A DNA stretch of 64,000 nucleotides, from the NCBI RefSeq assembly GCF_002086285.1, contig NZ_MVHU01000004.1, forward strand, positions 124,001-188,000, read 5' to 3'. Positions 1-11,944 of the stretch are shown in pieces; position 1 is the first letter of the stretch; every line of letters starts with the position of its first letter. The stretch comes from Mycolicibacter kumamotonensis (GTDB taxonomy: Bacteria > Actinomycetota > Actinomycetes > Mycobacteriales > Mycobacteriaceae). Made by a program: the position numbers and the translations under genes. Below the pieces are notes generated by a model that saw nothing but the letters and a program-made list of their open reading frames with translations, was not told the DNA's origin and made no database searches.

Positions 1-585
1 CTCGGCGTCGATCCCGCGGCGTTCCGGCAGGTCATCGACGTCAACCTGGTCGGGGTGTTCAACACGGTGCGGGCCACCCTGCCCGCCGTCATCGACCGCC
101 GCGGCTACGTGCTGATCGTGTCCTCGCTGGCGGCGTTCGCCGCCGCCCCGGGAATGCTGCCCTACGACGCGTCCAAGGCCGGGGTGGAGCACCTGGCCAA
201 CACGCTGCGCCTGGAGGTCGCCCACCTCGGGGTGACCGTCGGCTCGGCGCACATGTCCTGGATCGACACCGCCTTGGTGCGCGACACCAAGAAGGACCTG
301 CCGAGCGCCAACGAGATGCTGTCCAAGCTGCCGTGGCCGCTGAATAAGACCACGTCGGTCGAGGAGTGCGCCGACGCCTTCGTCAAGGGCATCGAAGAGC
401 GCCGCACCCGGGTCTACTGCCCGGGCTGGGTGGGGCTGTTCCGCTGGCTCAAGCCGCTGTTGTCCAGCAAGTTCGGTGAGGCGCCGATCCGCAGTGTCGC
501 CGCCGAGGCGGTGCCCCGGATGGACGCCGAGGTCGCCGCGCTGGGCCGCTCCACCAGCACCTACACCGGTTCCATCGAGAACTGA
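1..585 (+). CDS. SDR family oxidoreductase, 5' end outside window
   Basis: C-terminal 194 residues of a short-chain dehydrogenase/reductase; the reading frame is open from base 1 and stops at TGA 583-585. The SDR signature is visible: the VNLVGVFN segment, the catalytic Ser in IVSSLAAF, and the YxxxK pair in YDASKAG. The Rossmann dinucleotide-binding glycine motif must lie upstream of the window. The family reduces or oxidises alcohols and ketones with NAD(P)H; the substrate cannot be read from the sequence. By position (next to PAC2 and metH) it matches the Rv2129c neighbourhood of M. tuberculosis. It converges on the PAC2 gene with a single base between them. Confidence 0.9.
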   Translation, partial: LGVDPAAFRQVIDVNLVGVFNTVRATLPAVIDRRGYVLIVSSLAAFAAAPGMLPYDASKAGVEHLANTLRLEVAHLGVTVGSAHMSWIDTALVRDTKKDLPSANEMLSKLPWPLNKTTSVEECADAFVKGIEERRTRVYCPGWVGLFRWLKPLLSSKFGEAPIRSVAAEAVPRMDAEVAALGRSTSTYTGSIEN

Positions 586-586
586 G

Positions 587-1453
587 TCAACGCCGGCGCC
601 GGCGCAGATAGCGTTCGAACTCGGCGGCCAGCGCGTCGCCGTCGATCTTGTTCAGCGCCTCGGTCATGTCGACCTCGGCGTCGCCGCGTTCCTCCAGTGA
701 GGTCACGTAGTCGGCGATCTCGTCGTCCTCGCTGGCCATCTCGGTGACCGCCTGCTCCCACTCCTCGGCCTGGGCCGGCAGGTCGCCCAGTGGCACCTCG
801 ACGTCGAGGGCGTCCTCGACGCGGCGCAGCAGCGCGACCGTCGCCTTGGGATTGGGTGGCTGCGAGACGTAATGCGGCACCGCCGCCCAGAACGTCACCG
901 CGGGAATCCCGGCCGCCACGCAGGCGTCCTGGAACACTCCGGTGATCCCGGTGGGCCCCTCGTAGCGGGTCTCGGTCAGGCCGAAGCGGGTCGCCGACTC
1001 CGCCGAGTACGCCGCCCCGGACACCGGCACCGGACGGGTGTGGGGAGTGTCGGCCAGCAGCGCACCCAAAATCACCACGGTGTCCACGTCGAGTTGTTCG
1101 ATGACCGCCAGCAGTTCGGCGCAGAACGTCCGCCAGCGCATGTTCGGCTCCACGCCGTGCATCAGCACGATGTCGCGGTCGCTGCCCGGCGGCCGGCAGT
1201 GCGAAATACGCATCGACGGCCACACCAGCTCGCGGGTGACGCCGTCGAGCTGGCGGATCACCGGCCGATTCACCTGGTAGTCGTAGTAGGCCTCGTCGTC
1301 GATGTCGACGATCAGCCGGGCCCCCCAGATGCTGGACAGATGCGCTACCGCGTCGCTGGCGGCATCACCTGCGTCGTTCCAGCCCTCGAACGCGGCCACC
1401 ACGATGGTGTCGTGCAGGTCGGGAAACGCGGTGCCGTCCTCCGGTCGGGTCAC
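587..1453 (-). CDS. PAC2 family protein (Rv2125-like)
   Basis: 288-residue PAC2 (proteasome assembly chaperone 2-like) family protein. Family hallmarks visible are the N-terminal VVAAFEGWNDAGDAAS segment, the central VVILGALLADTPHTRP segment and the LLRRVEDALDVEVPL segment; the C-terminus ends in a run of arginines. The start is taken at GTG 1453; a TTG directly upstream (1456) gives one more residue. The archaeal and eukaryotic relatives assist proteasome assembly, but the actinobacterial members have no demonstrated reaction. Its presence in the same genome neighbourhood as mpa and the proteasome genes is suggestive only. It is transcribed divergently from metH. Confidence 0.88.
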   Translation of the reverse strand: MTRPEDGTAFPDLHDTIVVAAFEGWNDAGDAASDAVAHLSSIWGARLIVDIDDEAYYDYQVNRPVIRQLDGVTRELVWPSMRISHCRPPGSDRDIVLMHGVEPNMRWRTFCAELLAVIEQLDVDTVVILGALLADTPHTRPVPVSGAAYSAESATRFGLTETRYEGPTGITGVFQDACVAAGIPAVTFWAAVPHYVSQPPNPKATVALLRRVEDALDVEVPLGDLPAQAEEWEQAVTEMASEDDEIADYVTSLEERGDAEVDMTEALNKIDGDALAAEFERYLRRRRR

Positions 1454-1560
1454 CAACCCAGCCTAAGGCCTGCGCAAAGATCATGGGCTGTGCCGGACCG
1501 GCCGGGTCGGCCGGCCGGGGGCATTCGTCCCGACGCGAAGTGACCACGTAGACTTTATTA

Positions 1561-1635
1561 CCGCCGAGAGGCGTTGCAACGGTTCGCCGGTACCTACCGG
1601 TGACCGCCACGCTCGGCAGATCTAAGGACGCCTTC
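1561..1635 (+). promoter_or_regulatory. Probable SAH riboswitch in the metH leader
   Basis: The leader can fold as an S-adenosylhomocysteine riboswitch. P1 is GCCGAG 1563-1568 with CTCGGC 1612-1617, a perfect 6 bp stem. An inner hairpin is CCGGT 1587-1591 with ACCGG 1596-1600. The pseudoknot is AGGCGT 1569-1574 with ACGCCT 1628-1633. The loop sequences TGCAACGG (1575-1582) and CCGCCA (1604-1609) resemble the conserved family core. The pseudoknot ends 9 nt before the metH Shine-Dalgarno sequence. Ligand sensing is inferred from the fold and from the gene, since the known class precedes ahcY, metH and metF. Confidence 0.72.
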
Positions 1636-1654
1636 CGCCATGGAAGGAACTCGC

Positions 1655-5395
<3,741 letters not shown>

Positions 5396-5412
5396 GCTGA
5401 GATGCTGTCCTG

Positions 5413-6156
5413 ATGGGCGCCTTGCGCGCGGTGCTGTGTGACATGGACGGCACCCTGGTCGACTCCGAGAAGCTGTGGGATGTCGCGATGGACGCGCTCT
5501 ATGACCGCCTCGGCGGGGTGCTGACCCCGGAGGTGCGGGCGACCACGGTCGGCGGCTGCGCGGAGAACACCATGCGCATCGTCTACGACGATCTGGGCCT
5601 GTCGCCCGACCCGGCGGCGATGGCCGACTCGGCGAACTGGCTGCACGACTACACCGCCGGGCTGTTCGACACCGGCCTGCCCTGGTGCGACGGCGCGCGG
5701 GAGCTGCTCGACGGACTGGCCGCGGCGGCCATGCCCGTGGCCCTGGTGACCAACACCCCGCGGGCGCTGGCCGAGCGGGCGCTGAACACCATCGGCCGGC
5801 ACTACTTTTCGGCGGTGGTCTGCGGCGATGAGGTGTCGCGCGGCAAGCCGGCACCCGATCCCTACCTGCGGGCCGCGGCGCTGCTGGAGCTCGACCCGGG
5901 CTGGTGTCTGGCGGTGGAGGATTCGCCGACCGGGGCGGCCGCCGCCGAAGCGGCCGGCTGCGCGGTGCTGGTGGCGCCGAACGCGGTGCCGGTACCGGCC
6001 GGGCCGCGGCGCCGGCAGGTGGCCTCGCTGGCCGGTCTCGGGCTGGCCGACCTGCACGACATCTACACCGACCTGGCCACCCCTCATGAGCGCGAGCCCC
6101 ATGAGCGCGAGTCCCATGAGCGCGAGCGTGCGTGTTTGTCCGCCGACACGCCGTAA
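5413..6156 (+). CDS. HAD family hydrolase with repeat-encoded C-terminal tail
   Basis: 247 residues, a haloacid-dehalogenase-superfamily phosphatase of the beta-phosphoglucomutase-like subgroup. Motif I is DMDGT with nucleophile Asp10 and acid Asp12; motif II is in LVTNTP; the Lys of motif III is in RGKPAPDPY; motif IV is in VEDSPTG. The physiological phosphate ester is unknown. The last 25 or so residues are odd: three HERE units encoded by 15-bp tandem repeats, then a tail and TAA stop supplied by a dispersed palindromic repeat. The true ancestral end was probably near DLATP. It lies between metH and hisE-hisG, all on the same strand. Confidence 0.9.
   Translation: MGALRAVLCDMDGTLVDSEKLWDVAMDALYDRLGGVLTPEVRATTVGGCAENTMRIVYDDLGLSPDPAAMADSANWLHDYTAGLFDTGLPWCDGARELLDGLAAAAMPVALVTNTPRALAERALNTIGRHYFSAVVCGDEVSRGKPAPDPYLRAAALLELDPGWCLAVEDSPTGAAAAEAAGCAVLVAPNAVPVPAGPRRRQVASLAGLGLADLHDIYTDLATPHEREPHERESHERERACLSADTP
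6085..6126 (+). repeat. 15-bp tandem repeat, 2.8 copies
   Basis: Units CATGAGCGCGAGCCC (6085-6099), CATGAGCGCGAGTCC (6100-6114) and the partial CATGAGCGCGAG (6115-6126). They are in frame with the HAD gene and encode [14 protein letters not shown]. The last unit runs into the palindromic element that follows. Confidence 0.95.
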
Positions 6157-6180
6157 ATCCTGTACATCTGTGCACGCTCG
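6121..6180. repeat. Dispersed palindromic repeat, copy A
   Basis: Perfect 9-bp inverted arms CGAGCGTGC (6123-6131) and GCACGCTCG (6172-6180) flank an internal part that closely matches copy B at 13806-13871, with shared GCGTGTTTG, CGACACGCCG and TGTACA segments. Copy C at 25690-25755 is the same element in the opposite orientation. The element carries the stop codon of the HAD gene. It contains no gene. Confidence 0.85.
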
Positions 6181-6256
6181 TGCCGGTGGCGGGCAGCGCT
6201 CGCGCCGGTGGCGGGCCGGCTCCGGGCGAAACTGCCGTGACGGCCTCCGCCGGCGC

Positions 6257-6538
6257 ATGAAACAATCCCTGCTCGTGAAGACGTTCGAGGAGCTGTTCGC
6301 CGAGCTCGGTGAGCGCGCCGCCACCCGACCGGCCGGCAGCGCCACCGTGGCCGCGCTGGATGCTGGGGTGCACGCCGTCGGCAAGAAGATTCTGGAGGAG
6401 GCCGGCGAGGTATGGATGGCCGCCGAGCACGAGTCCGACGACGCGCTGGCCGGTGAGATCAGTCAGCTGCTGTATTGGACCCAGGTGCTGATGATCTCGC
6501 GCGGGCTGACGCTGTCCGACGTCTACCGGAAGCTGTGA
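6257..6538 (+). CDS. hisE: Phosphoribosyl-ATP pyrophosphatase
   Basis: Second step of histidine synthesis: hydrolyses phosphoribosyl-ATP to phosphoribosyl-AMP and diphosphate. 93 residues, the usual mycobacterial length, starting [17 protein letters not shown]. The MazG-like metal-binding acidic residues are visible in [18 protein letters not shown] and in [11 protein letters not shown] 6257 is chosen by the family's start; longer upstream versions of the frame are not expected. The stop is 2 bp from hisG, so the two are translated from one message. Confidence 0.97.
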   Translation: MKQSLLVKTFEELFAELGERAATRPAGSATVAALDAGVHAVGKKILEEAGEVWMAAEHESDDALAGEISQLLYWTQVLMISRGLTLSDVYRKL

Positions 6539-6540
6539 GC

Positions 6541-7401
6541 ATGTTGCGTGTCGCGGTCCCCAACAAGGGGGCGCTCAGTGAATCCGCCGCGGCGATGCTG
6601 TCCGAGGCCGGCTACCGCAGCCGCTCGGACGCCAAGGACCTGACCGTTCTCGACCCCGTGAACAAGGTCGAGTTCTTCTTCCTGCGACCCAAGGACATCG
6701 CCATCTACGTCGGGTCGGGTCAGCTCGACTTCGGCATCACCGGCCGGGATCTGGCCGCCGAATCCGGGGCGCCGGTCGCCGAGCGGTTGGCGCTGGGATT
6801 CGGGTGGTCGAAGTTCCGTTACGCCGCCCCGGCCGGGCGGGACTGGACCGCTGCGGACCTGGCCGGCAAGCGGATCGCCACCGCTTATCCCAACCTGGTC
6901 CGGAAAGATTTGGCCACCAAGGGAATTGAAGCCACCGTCATCCGCCTCGACGGGGCGGTGGAAATCTCGATCCAACTCGGGGTGGCCGACGCGATCGCCG
7001 ACGTGGTGGGCTCCGGTCGCACCCTGCGCCAGCACAGCCTGGTGGCCTTCGGGGAATCACTGTGCGACTCAGAAGCGGTGCTGATCGAGGGTGCCGTATC
7101 CAACGGCCGCAGCGCGGAGACCGCCGCCGCCCGTGATCAATTGGCCGCCCGGGTCCAAGGCGTGGTGTTCGGCCAGCAGTATCTGATGCTGGACTACGAC
7201 TGCCCGCGCGCGGTGCTCGACCGGGCCGCCGCGATCACTCCCGGGCTGGAGTCGCCGACCATCGCCCCCCTCGCCGACCCCGACTGGGTGGCGGTCCGCG
7301 CGCTGGTGCCGCGGCGCGAGGTCAACGCGATCATGGACGAACTGGCCGCCATCGGGGCCAAGGCCATCCTCGCCTCGGACATCAGATTCTGCCGATTCTG
7401 A
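6541..7401 (+). CDS. hisG: ATP phosphoribosyltransferase, long form
   Basis: First, feedback-controlled step of histidine synthesis: joins ATP and PRPP to make phosphoribosyl-ATP. 286 residues from ATG 6541. The N-terminal catalytic part begins [14 protein letters not shown] and contains the PRPP-binding region around [14 protein letters not shown]. The C-terminal regulatory domain, which binds histidine in long-form enzymes, covers about residues 210-286 ([26 protein letters not shown]). It follows hisE by 2 bp, so transcription and translation are probably coupled. Confidence 0.97.
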   Translation: MLRVAVPNKGALSESAAAMLSEAGYRSRSDAKDLTVLDPVNKVEFFFLRPKDIAIYVGSGQLDFGITGRDLAAESGAPVAERLALGFGWSKFRYAAPAGRDWTAADLAGKRIATAYPNLVRKDLATKGIEATVIRLDGAVEISIQLGVADAIADVVGSGRTLRQHSLVAFGESLCDSEAVLIEGAVSNGRSAETAAARDQLAARVQGVVFGQQYLMLDYDCPRAVLDRAAAITPGLESPTIAPLADPDWVAVRALVPRREVNAIMDELAAIGAKAILASDIRFCRF

Positions 7402-7460
7402 TCAGTGCAGGTCGCAGCGCTGCCGACGTGTTAGCGTCCGGGAGACCCTAGGAGGCTCTC

Positions 7461-7943
7461 GTGACGCATTTCCTCGTGCTGCTCCTCGCGCTGTTGATCG
7501 GTACGGTCGCCGGCCTGCGTGCGTTCACCGCGCCGGCCGTCATGGCCTGGGCCGCCGCACTGCACTGGATCAACCTCAACGGCACCTGGGCCGAGTGGTT
7601 GAGCCACCCGGTGACCGTCACCGTCTTGACGGTGCTGGCGGTCGGCGAACTCGTCAACGATCAGTTGCCCCGAACGCCGAATCGCACGGTGCCCCTGCAG
7701 TTCGCCGCACGGATCCTGCTCGGTGGGTTCGCGGGTGCGGTACTCGGCACGGCCTGGAACTTCACCTGGACGGCGCTGGGTGCGGCCGTGATCGGCGTGG
7801 TGATCGGCACGTTGGGCGGCTTTGCCGCCCGGCAGCGCCTGGTCGCCGTCAATGGCGGCCACGACCTGCCGATCGCGCTACTGGAGGACGCTGTCGCCGT
7901 CCTGGGCGGGATCGCGATCGCTGCCTTCACCGCGGTCGTATGA
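7461..7943 (+). CDS. DUF4126 integral membrane protein (Rv2120c-like)
   Basis: 160 residues with four or so hydrophobic segments (about 2-25, 50-70, 82-108 and 110-125) and a C-terminal hydrophobic stretch. The family pattern of TVAGLRAFTAPA near the N-terminus and a late ALLEDAVAVLGG segment fits DUF4126. GTG 7461 is supported by AGGAGG at 7450-7455. The function of the family is not known. It lies 59 bp behind hisG and converges on the thioesterase gene. Confidence 0.85.
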   Translation: MTHFLVLLLALLIGTVAGLRAFTAPAVMAWAAALHWINLNGTWAEWLSHPVTVTVLTVLAVGELVNDQLPRTPNRTVPLQFAARILLGGFAGAVLGTAWNFTWTALGAAVIGVVIGTLGGFAARQRLVAVNGGHDLPIALLEDAVAVLGGIAIAAFTAVV

Positions 7944-7953
7944 GCTGAGACGT

Positions 7954-8739
7954 TCAGCGCCGCTGCACCAGCAGTGTCTGCGCTGACGTTCCGATGAAGC
8001 CGTTGCGGTCGAACAACTCCGCGGTGGTGACGCCGATGCCGTCCGGACCGATCGAGGCGCGGGCCCGCAGGCCGAATTCCTCTCCGGCGGGCAGCCGGTG
8101 CAGGTGTACGACGGTGTCGGTGTTCATGAACATGTACTGCTCGGTGTCCAGGGCCGCGCCCACGCCGTTGGCCGAGTCGACCACCATCGCCAGTCGCTGC
8201 AGCGCGGTGGTCTGCTCGGTGTCGACCAGGTGCAGGTGCGAGCTCAGCCAGGCCACCGCGGCGCCGTCGGCGGAGTCCGGCTGCACCCGCCACTTGACCG
8301 AGTGGGCGTATCCACTGGCTTGGGCGAACCAGTCCGGCGGCGGCAGCGAAGGCCCGTCCGCTAGCGGCGGGTGCCGGTCGGCGGCCACCGCCGCGGTGTC
8401 GGCGGTGGCCAGCGCCCATGCGCTCAGCCGGGCTACCGGACGGTCGTCGTCGGCATGCATCTCGGCTTCCAGCAAGCAGATTCGCCGACCGGGCCGCTGC
8501 ACCCGGGCCTGCACCCGCACTCGGCCGACCGGTATGGCGCCCAGGATGTCCAGGCTCAGCCGGGCGATCCGCTGGCCCGATCCGGCGATCAGGCGCTCGA
8601 TCTCGCGGGTGAGCAGCGCCAGCGGGGGTGAGCCGTGCTGCAGCTGCGCTCCCCAGTTACTGCGGGTGAAATCGGTGGCTTCGAAGACCCCCTCGTCGGG
8701 CCCGCACCCGGGCGCCCGACGGTAGTAGGCGCCGCTCAC
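7954..8739 (-). CDS. Acyl-CoA thioesterase-like protein (double hotdog)
   Basis: 261 residues with the layout of TesB-like tandem hotdog proteins: an N-terminal half with TRSNWGAQLQHGSPPLALLTREIER and a second half with WLSSHLHLVDTEQTTALQRLAMVVDSANGVG. The start is GTG 8739, which overlaps the TGA of the upstream recB-like gene in a GTGA arrangement, so the two are translationally coupled. A longer frame reading back to 8829 is rejected for that reason. Such proteins hydrolyse or bind acyl-CoA; the substrate is unknown. Confidence 0.82.
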   Translation of the reverse strand: MSGAYYRRAPGCGPDEGVFEATDFTRSNWGAQLQHGSPPLALLTREIERLIAGSGQRIARLSLDILGAIPVGRVRVQARVQRPGRRICLLEAEMHADDDRPVARLSAWALATADTAAVAADRHPPLADGPSLPPPDWFAQASGYAHSVKWRVQPDSADGAAVAWLSSHLHLVDTEQTTALQRLAMVVDSANGVGAALDTEQYMFMNTDTVVHLHRLPAGEEFGLRARASIGPDGIGVTTAELFDRNGFIGTSAQTLLVQRR

Positions 8740-9548
8740 GCCGCGTCGTCCGCCGGCCAGCCGGGGTAGGACGGCGGTGTCCCGCCGAATGCGGGGCACC
8801 GCGTGCGGTGCGCGCACCGGTCGCACCACCGCGACGGGTTGGGCCGGAAATCGCCTGTGGCACCGGCGGTTTGGATGGCACGCCAGATCGCGATCAGGGT
8901 CTTCTCGAAACGCAGCAGCTCCGCGTGGTCGGGGGAGTAGTCCAGCACCTGGCCGTCGGCGAGGTAGATCAACCGCAGCTGCGCGGGCAGCACCCGGCGT
9001 GATCGCAGCAGCGCCACCGCATAGAACTTCATCTGGAACAACGCCTTCGACTCGGCGGATCCGGACCGCCGCCCGCTGGCCGAGGGAGCCCTGCCGGTCT
9101 TGTAGTCGACCACCCGCAGCCCGCCCGAAGGGGCGACGTCGATGCGGTCGACGAACCCGCGCAGCCGGGTCCCGTCGGCCAGCTCGACCTCGACGCGCTG
9201 TTCGCAGCTCTGCGGATCGAACCGGCGCGGATCCTCCAGCCGGTAGTAGCCCGACAGCAGCCTGCGGGCCTCGGCCAGCAGCTTGTCGGTGTCGAGCCCC
9301 TCACTCAAAGCCGGCTCGGCGCTGATCAGGTCTCCCCACGACGGAGCCACCAGATCGGCAGCCGTCTCCGGGCCGCGCTGGGACGCCGGCAGCGCGTAGA
9401 GCCGTTCCAGGGCACCGTGTACCAGCGTGCCGCGCAACTGCGCCGCCGACGGCGCCTCGGCCAGGCGGTCGATCGCCCGGAAGCGGTACAGCAGCGGGCA
9501 CTGTCTGAAGTCGACCGCGCGTGACGGGGACAACGCCGGCCTGCTCAT
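8736..9548 (-). CDS. RecB-family PD-(D/E)XK exonuclease (Rv2119-like)
   Basis: 270-residue stand-alone nuclease of the PDDEXK_1 (Cas4/AddB C-terminal) type. The GxxxH motif is at Gly40-His44; the catalytic core is GFVD (Asp134), then VVDYKTG with Asp148 and Lys150. Four cysteines, Cys17 and Cys242, Cys245 and Cys251, are placed as in the iron-sulphur-cluster nucleases. It presumably cuts or resects DNA in repair. Its promoter matches the DNA-damage-inducible RecA-NDp/PafBC consensus exactly. Its stop overlaps the thioesterase start, and it is divergent from trmI. Confidence 0.9.
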   Translation of the reverse strand: MSRPALSPSRAVDFRQCPLLYRFRAIDRLAEAPSAAQLRGTLVHGALERLYALPASQRGPETAADLVAPSWGDLISAEPALSEGLDTDKLLAEARRLLSGYYRLEDPRRFDPQSCEQRVEVELADGTRLRGFVDRIDVAPSGGLRVVDYKTGRAPSASGRRSGSAESKALFQMKFYAVALLRSRRVLPAQLRLIYLADGQVLDYSPDHAELLRFEKTLIAIWRAIQTAGATGDFRPNPSRWCDRCAHRTRCPAFGGTPPSYPGWPADDAA

Positions 9549-9550
9549 AG

Positions 9551-10447
<897 letters not shown>

Positions 10448-10473
10448 TCGGTGAAACCGCTTGCGTCGCGGCG

Positions 10474-10767
10474 CTAGTCGTCGCTGCGGTTCAGCCCGCG
10501 GTGCACCGACAGCAGTTCGACTTCCGGGCGGGCGGCCACCAGACGTTCGGCCGCGTCCAGCAGCTGCACCAGATGGCCCCGCTCGCCGGACACCGCGGAC
10601 ACCCCGATCCCGCTGCGCCGGTGCAGCTCCGCCGAATCCGTCTCGGCGGCCGCCACGTTGAACTTGCGCCGCAGTTCCGCGACGATCGGCCGCACCACCG
10701 AACGCTTCTCTTTGAGCGAATGCACGTCGCCTAGCAGCAGGTCGAACTCCAGCCAGCCGATCCACAT
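10474..10767 (-). CDS. DUF503 family protein (Rv2117-like)
   Basis: 97 residues. The start MWIGWLEFDLLLGDVHSLKEKRSV is the conserved DUF503 pattern, which is predicted to form a ferredoxin-like fold. The biochemical role is unknown. Its ATG is 2 bp behind the stop of lppK, so it is the last gene of a three-gene minus-strand unit with lppK and the Mtb12-like gene. Confidence 0.88.
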   Translation of the reverse strand: MWIGWLEFDLLLGDVHSLKEKRSVVRPIVAELRRKFNVAAAETDSAELHRRSGIGVSAVSGERGHLVQLLDAAERLVAARPEVELLSVHRGLNRSDD

Positions 10768-10769
10768 GG

Positions 10770-11300
10770 CTACGGGGTGGCCGGCGTCGAGGAGCCGGAG
10801 TGCGCCTCGGCGAACGCCAGCAAGGTCTTGGCGGTCTCCTGCGACAGCTGCCAGCCACCGTGGTGCGGCGCGAACTCCATCGGGAAGGTGAATCCGCCGG
10901 CGTCGGGGTTGGCGGTGTTGACGGTGACGTCGGCGGTCACGTTGCCCGGATGGCGGTCCGACCAGGTCAGCTCGGCGGCCTCGAGGTTCAACGGCAGATA
11001 GCCGCCGTCTTTGAGGGCGGTGCCGAACTTGGCGATGGTCTCGGCGTCGGTGGGCTTGGCGTTCTCGATGAGGCCCACCTTGTCCGCCGCGGGAAGGTCG
11101 GGGTCGGAGAGTCGGTACAGCACGTCGGTCAGCGCCTCGGGTGCCGGCATCGCCGACGCCGGAGGTTCCGCGGGCGCCGTCGTGGTCGACGTCGTTGGCA
11201 GCTCGGCCGGTGGTGGTGGCGCCGACTGGTGGCCGGTGCAGCCCGACAGCGCCAGCACCGCCGCCAGGGCGGTGCTCACGGCGATGCGTTGCCGGGCCAT
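10770..11300 (-). CDS. lppK: Lipoprotein LppK
   Basis: 176 residues. A signal peptide ends in the lipobox LSGC (Cys at residue 21), so the mature protein is predicted to be lipid-anchored at the outer face of the cytoplasmic membrane. A low-complexity Pro/Thr linker (about 27-55) precedes a globular domain beginning PAPEALTDVLYRLSDP. That domain is clearly paralogous to the next gene upstream (same PAPExLTDVL, TADVT and GGWxLS segments). Position and lipobox match Rv2116. Function is unknown. Confidence 0.88.
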   Translation of the reverse strand: MARQRIAVSTALAAVLALSGCTGHQSAPPPPAELPTTSTTTAPAEPPASAMPAPEALTDVLYRLSDPDLPAADKVGLIENAKPTDAETIAKFGTALKDGGYLPLNLEAAELTWSDRHPGNVTADVTVNTANPDAGGFTFPMEFAPHHGGWQLSQETAKTLLAFAEAHSGSSTPATP

Positions 11301-11310
11301 CCAGCAGCGG

Positions 11311-11799
11311 TCAGTTCGACGAAGTCATCTGCGACAGCGTCATCAGCGAGCTCCGGGACAGCTTCCAGCCGCCCTGGTCGACGAACATCAGGTTGACCGT
11401 GCGCGGCTCCATCTGCGGCCCGGAGGCGGTGACGTCCGCCGTGGCAGCGCCGGGGCCGGCCGGGGCGATGTTCGCCACACCGATCGACAGCGGGAACTTG
11501 CCGTTCGCCACGCCCTTGGCCATCTTGCGGTCCATGACACTGCTCTCGACCGGGCCCAGGCCGCCCTCAACCAGGTGGGACTTGCCGGCGGCGGGGATGG
11601 CCGGGTCAGCCAGGGTGTTGAGAACGTCGGTCAACTGCTCGGGCGCCGGCACGGCGGCCGGCGGGTCGAGCGGCAGGGGCGCGCCGAACACCGTCAGCTG
11701 CACCTGCGGAACGACGGTTGCAACCGAAGTCACACCTGCTGCGGCTGCCCCGACGATCGCGGCTGCTGCGAAGCCTGTGGCTAGGTATTTCACGGTCAC
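11311..11799 (-). CDS. Mtb12/Cfp2-like exported protein, LppK paralogue
   Basis: 162 residues from GTG 11799. The N-terminus VTVKYLATGFAAAAIVGAAAAGVTSVA is an export signal without a lipobox cysteine. The mature part (PAPEQLTDVLNTLADPAIPAAGK, later TADVTASGP, GGWKLSRSS) belongs with low-molecular-weight secreted antigens of the Mtb12 type. The open frame extends far upstream to 12180, but that part runs opposite to mpa coding sequence and is not credible. It is 10 bp from lppK and divergent from mpa. Confidence 0.85.
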   Translation of the reverse strand: MTVKYLATGFAAAAIVGAAAAGVTSVATVVPQVQLTVFGAPLPLDPPAAVPAPEQLTDVLNTLADPAIPAAGKSHLVEGGLGPVESSVMDRKMAKGVANGKFPLSIGVANIAPAGPGAATADVTASGPQMEPRTVNLMFVDQGGWKLSRSSLMTLSQMTSSN

Positions 11800-11944
11800 A
11801 AAGGTCCTTTCGACGGCTTGAATTGTCATCAAGGCTAACAGCGTTTCCGGTGTGTCGGATTCCCACTGCGCACGCGAATGCACAATGGCCGGTAGCGTTG
11901 AGGTATCCGTCGCTTCAACTTCCAGTTCGGGAAAGGAGCGCAAC

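Noticed and set aside
1640-1654. ATG 1640 as the metH start
   Set aside because: It would overlap its own Shine-Dalgarno region; ATG 1655 has GGAAGG at proper spacing.
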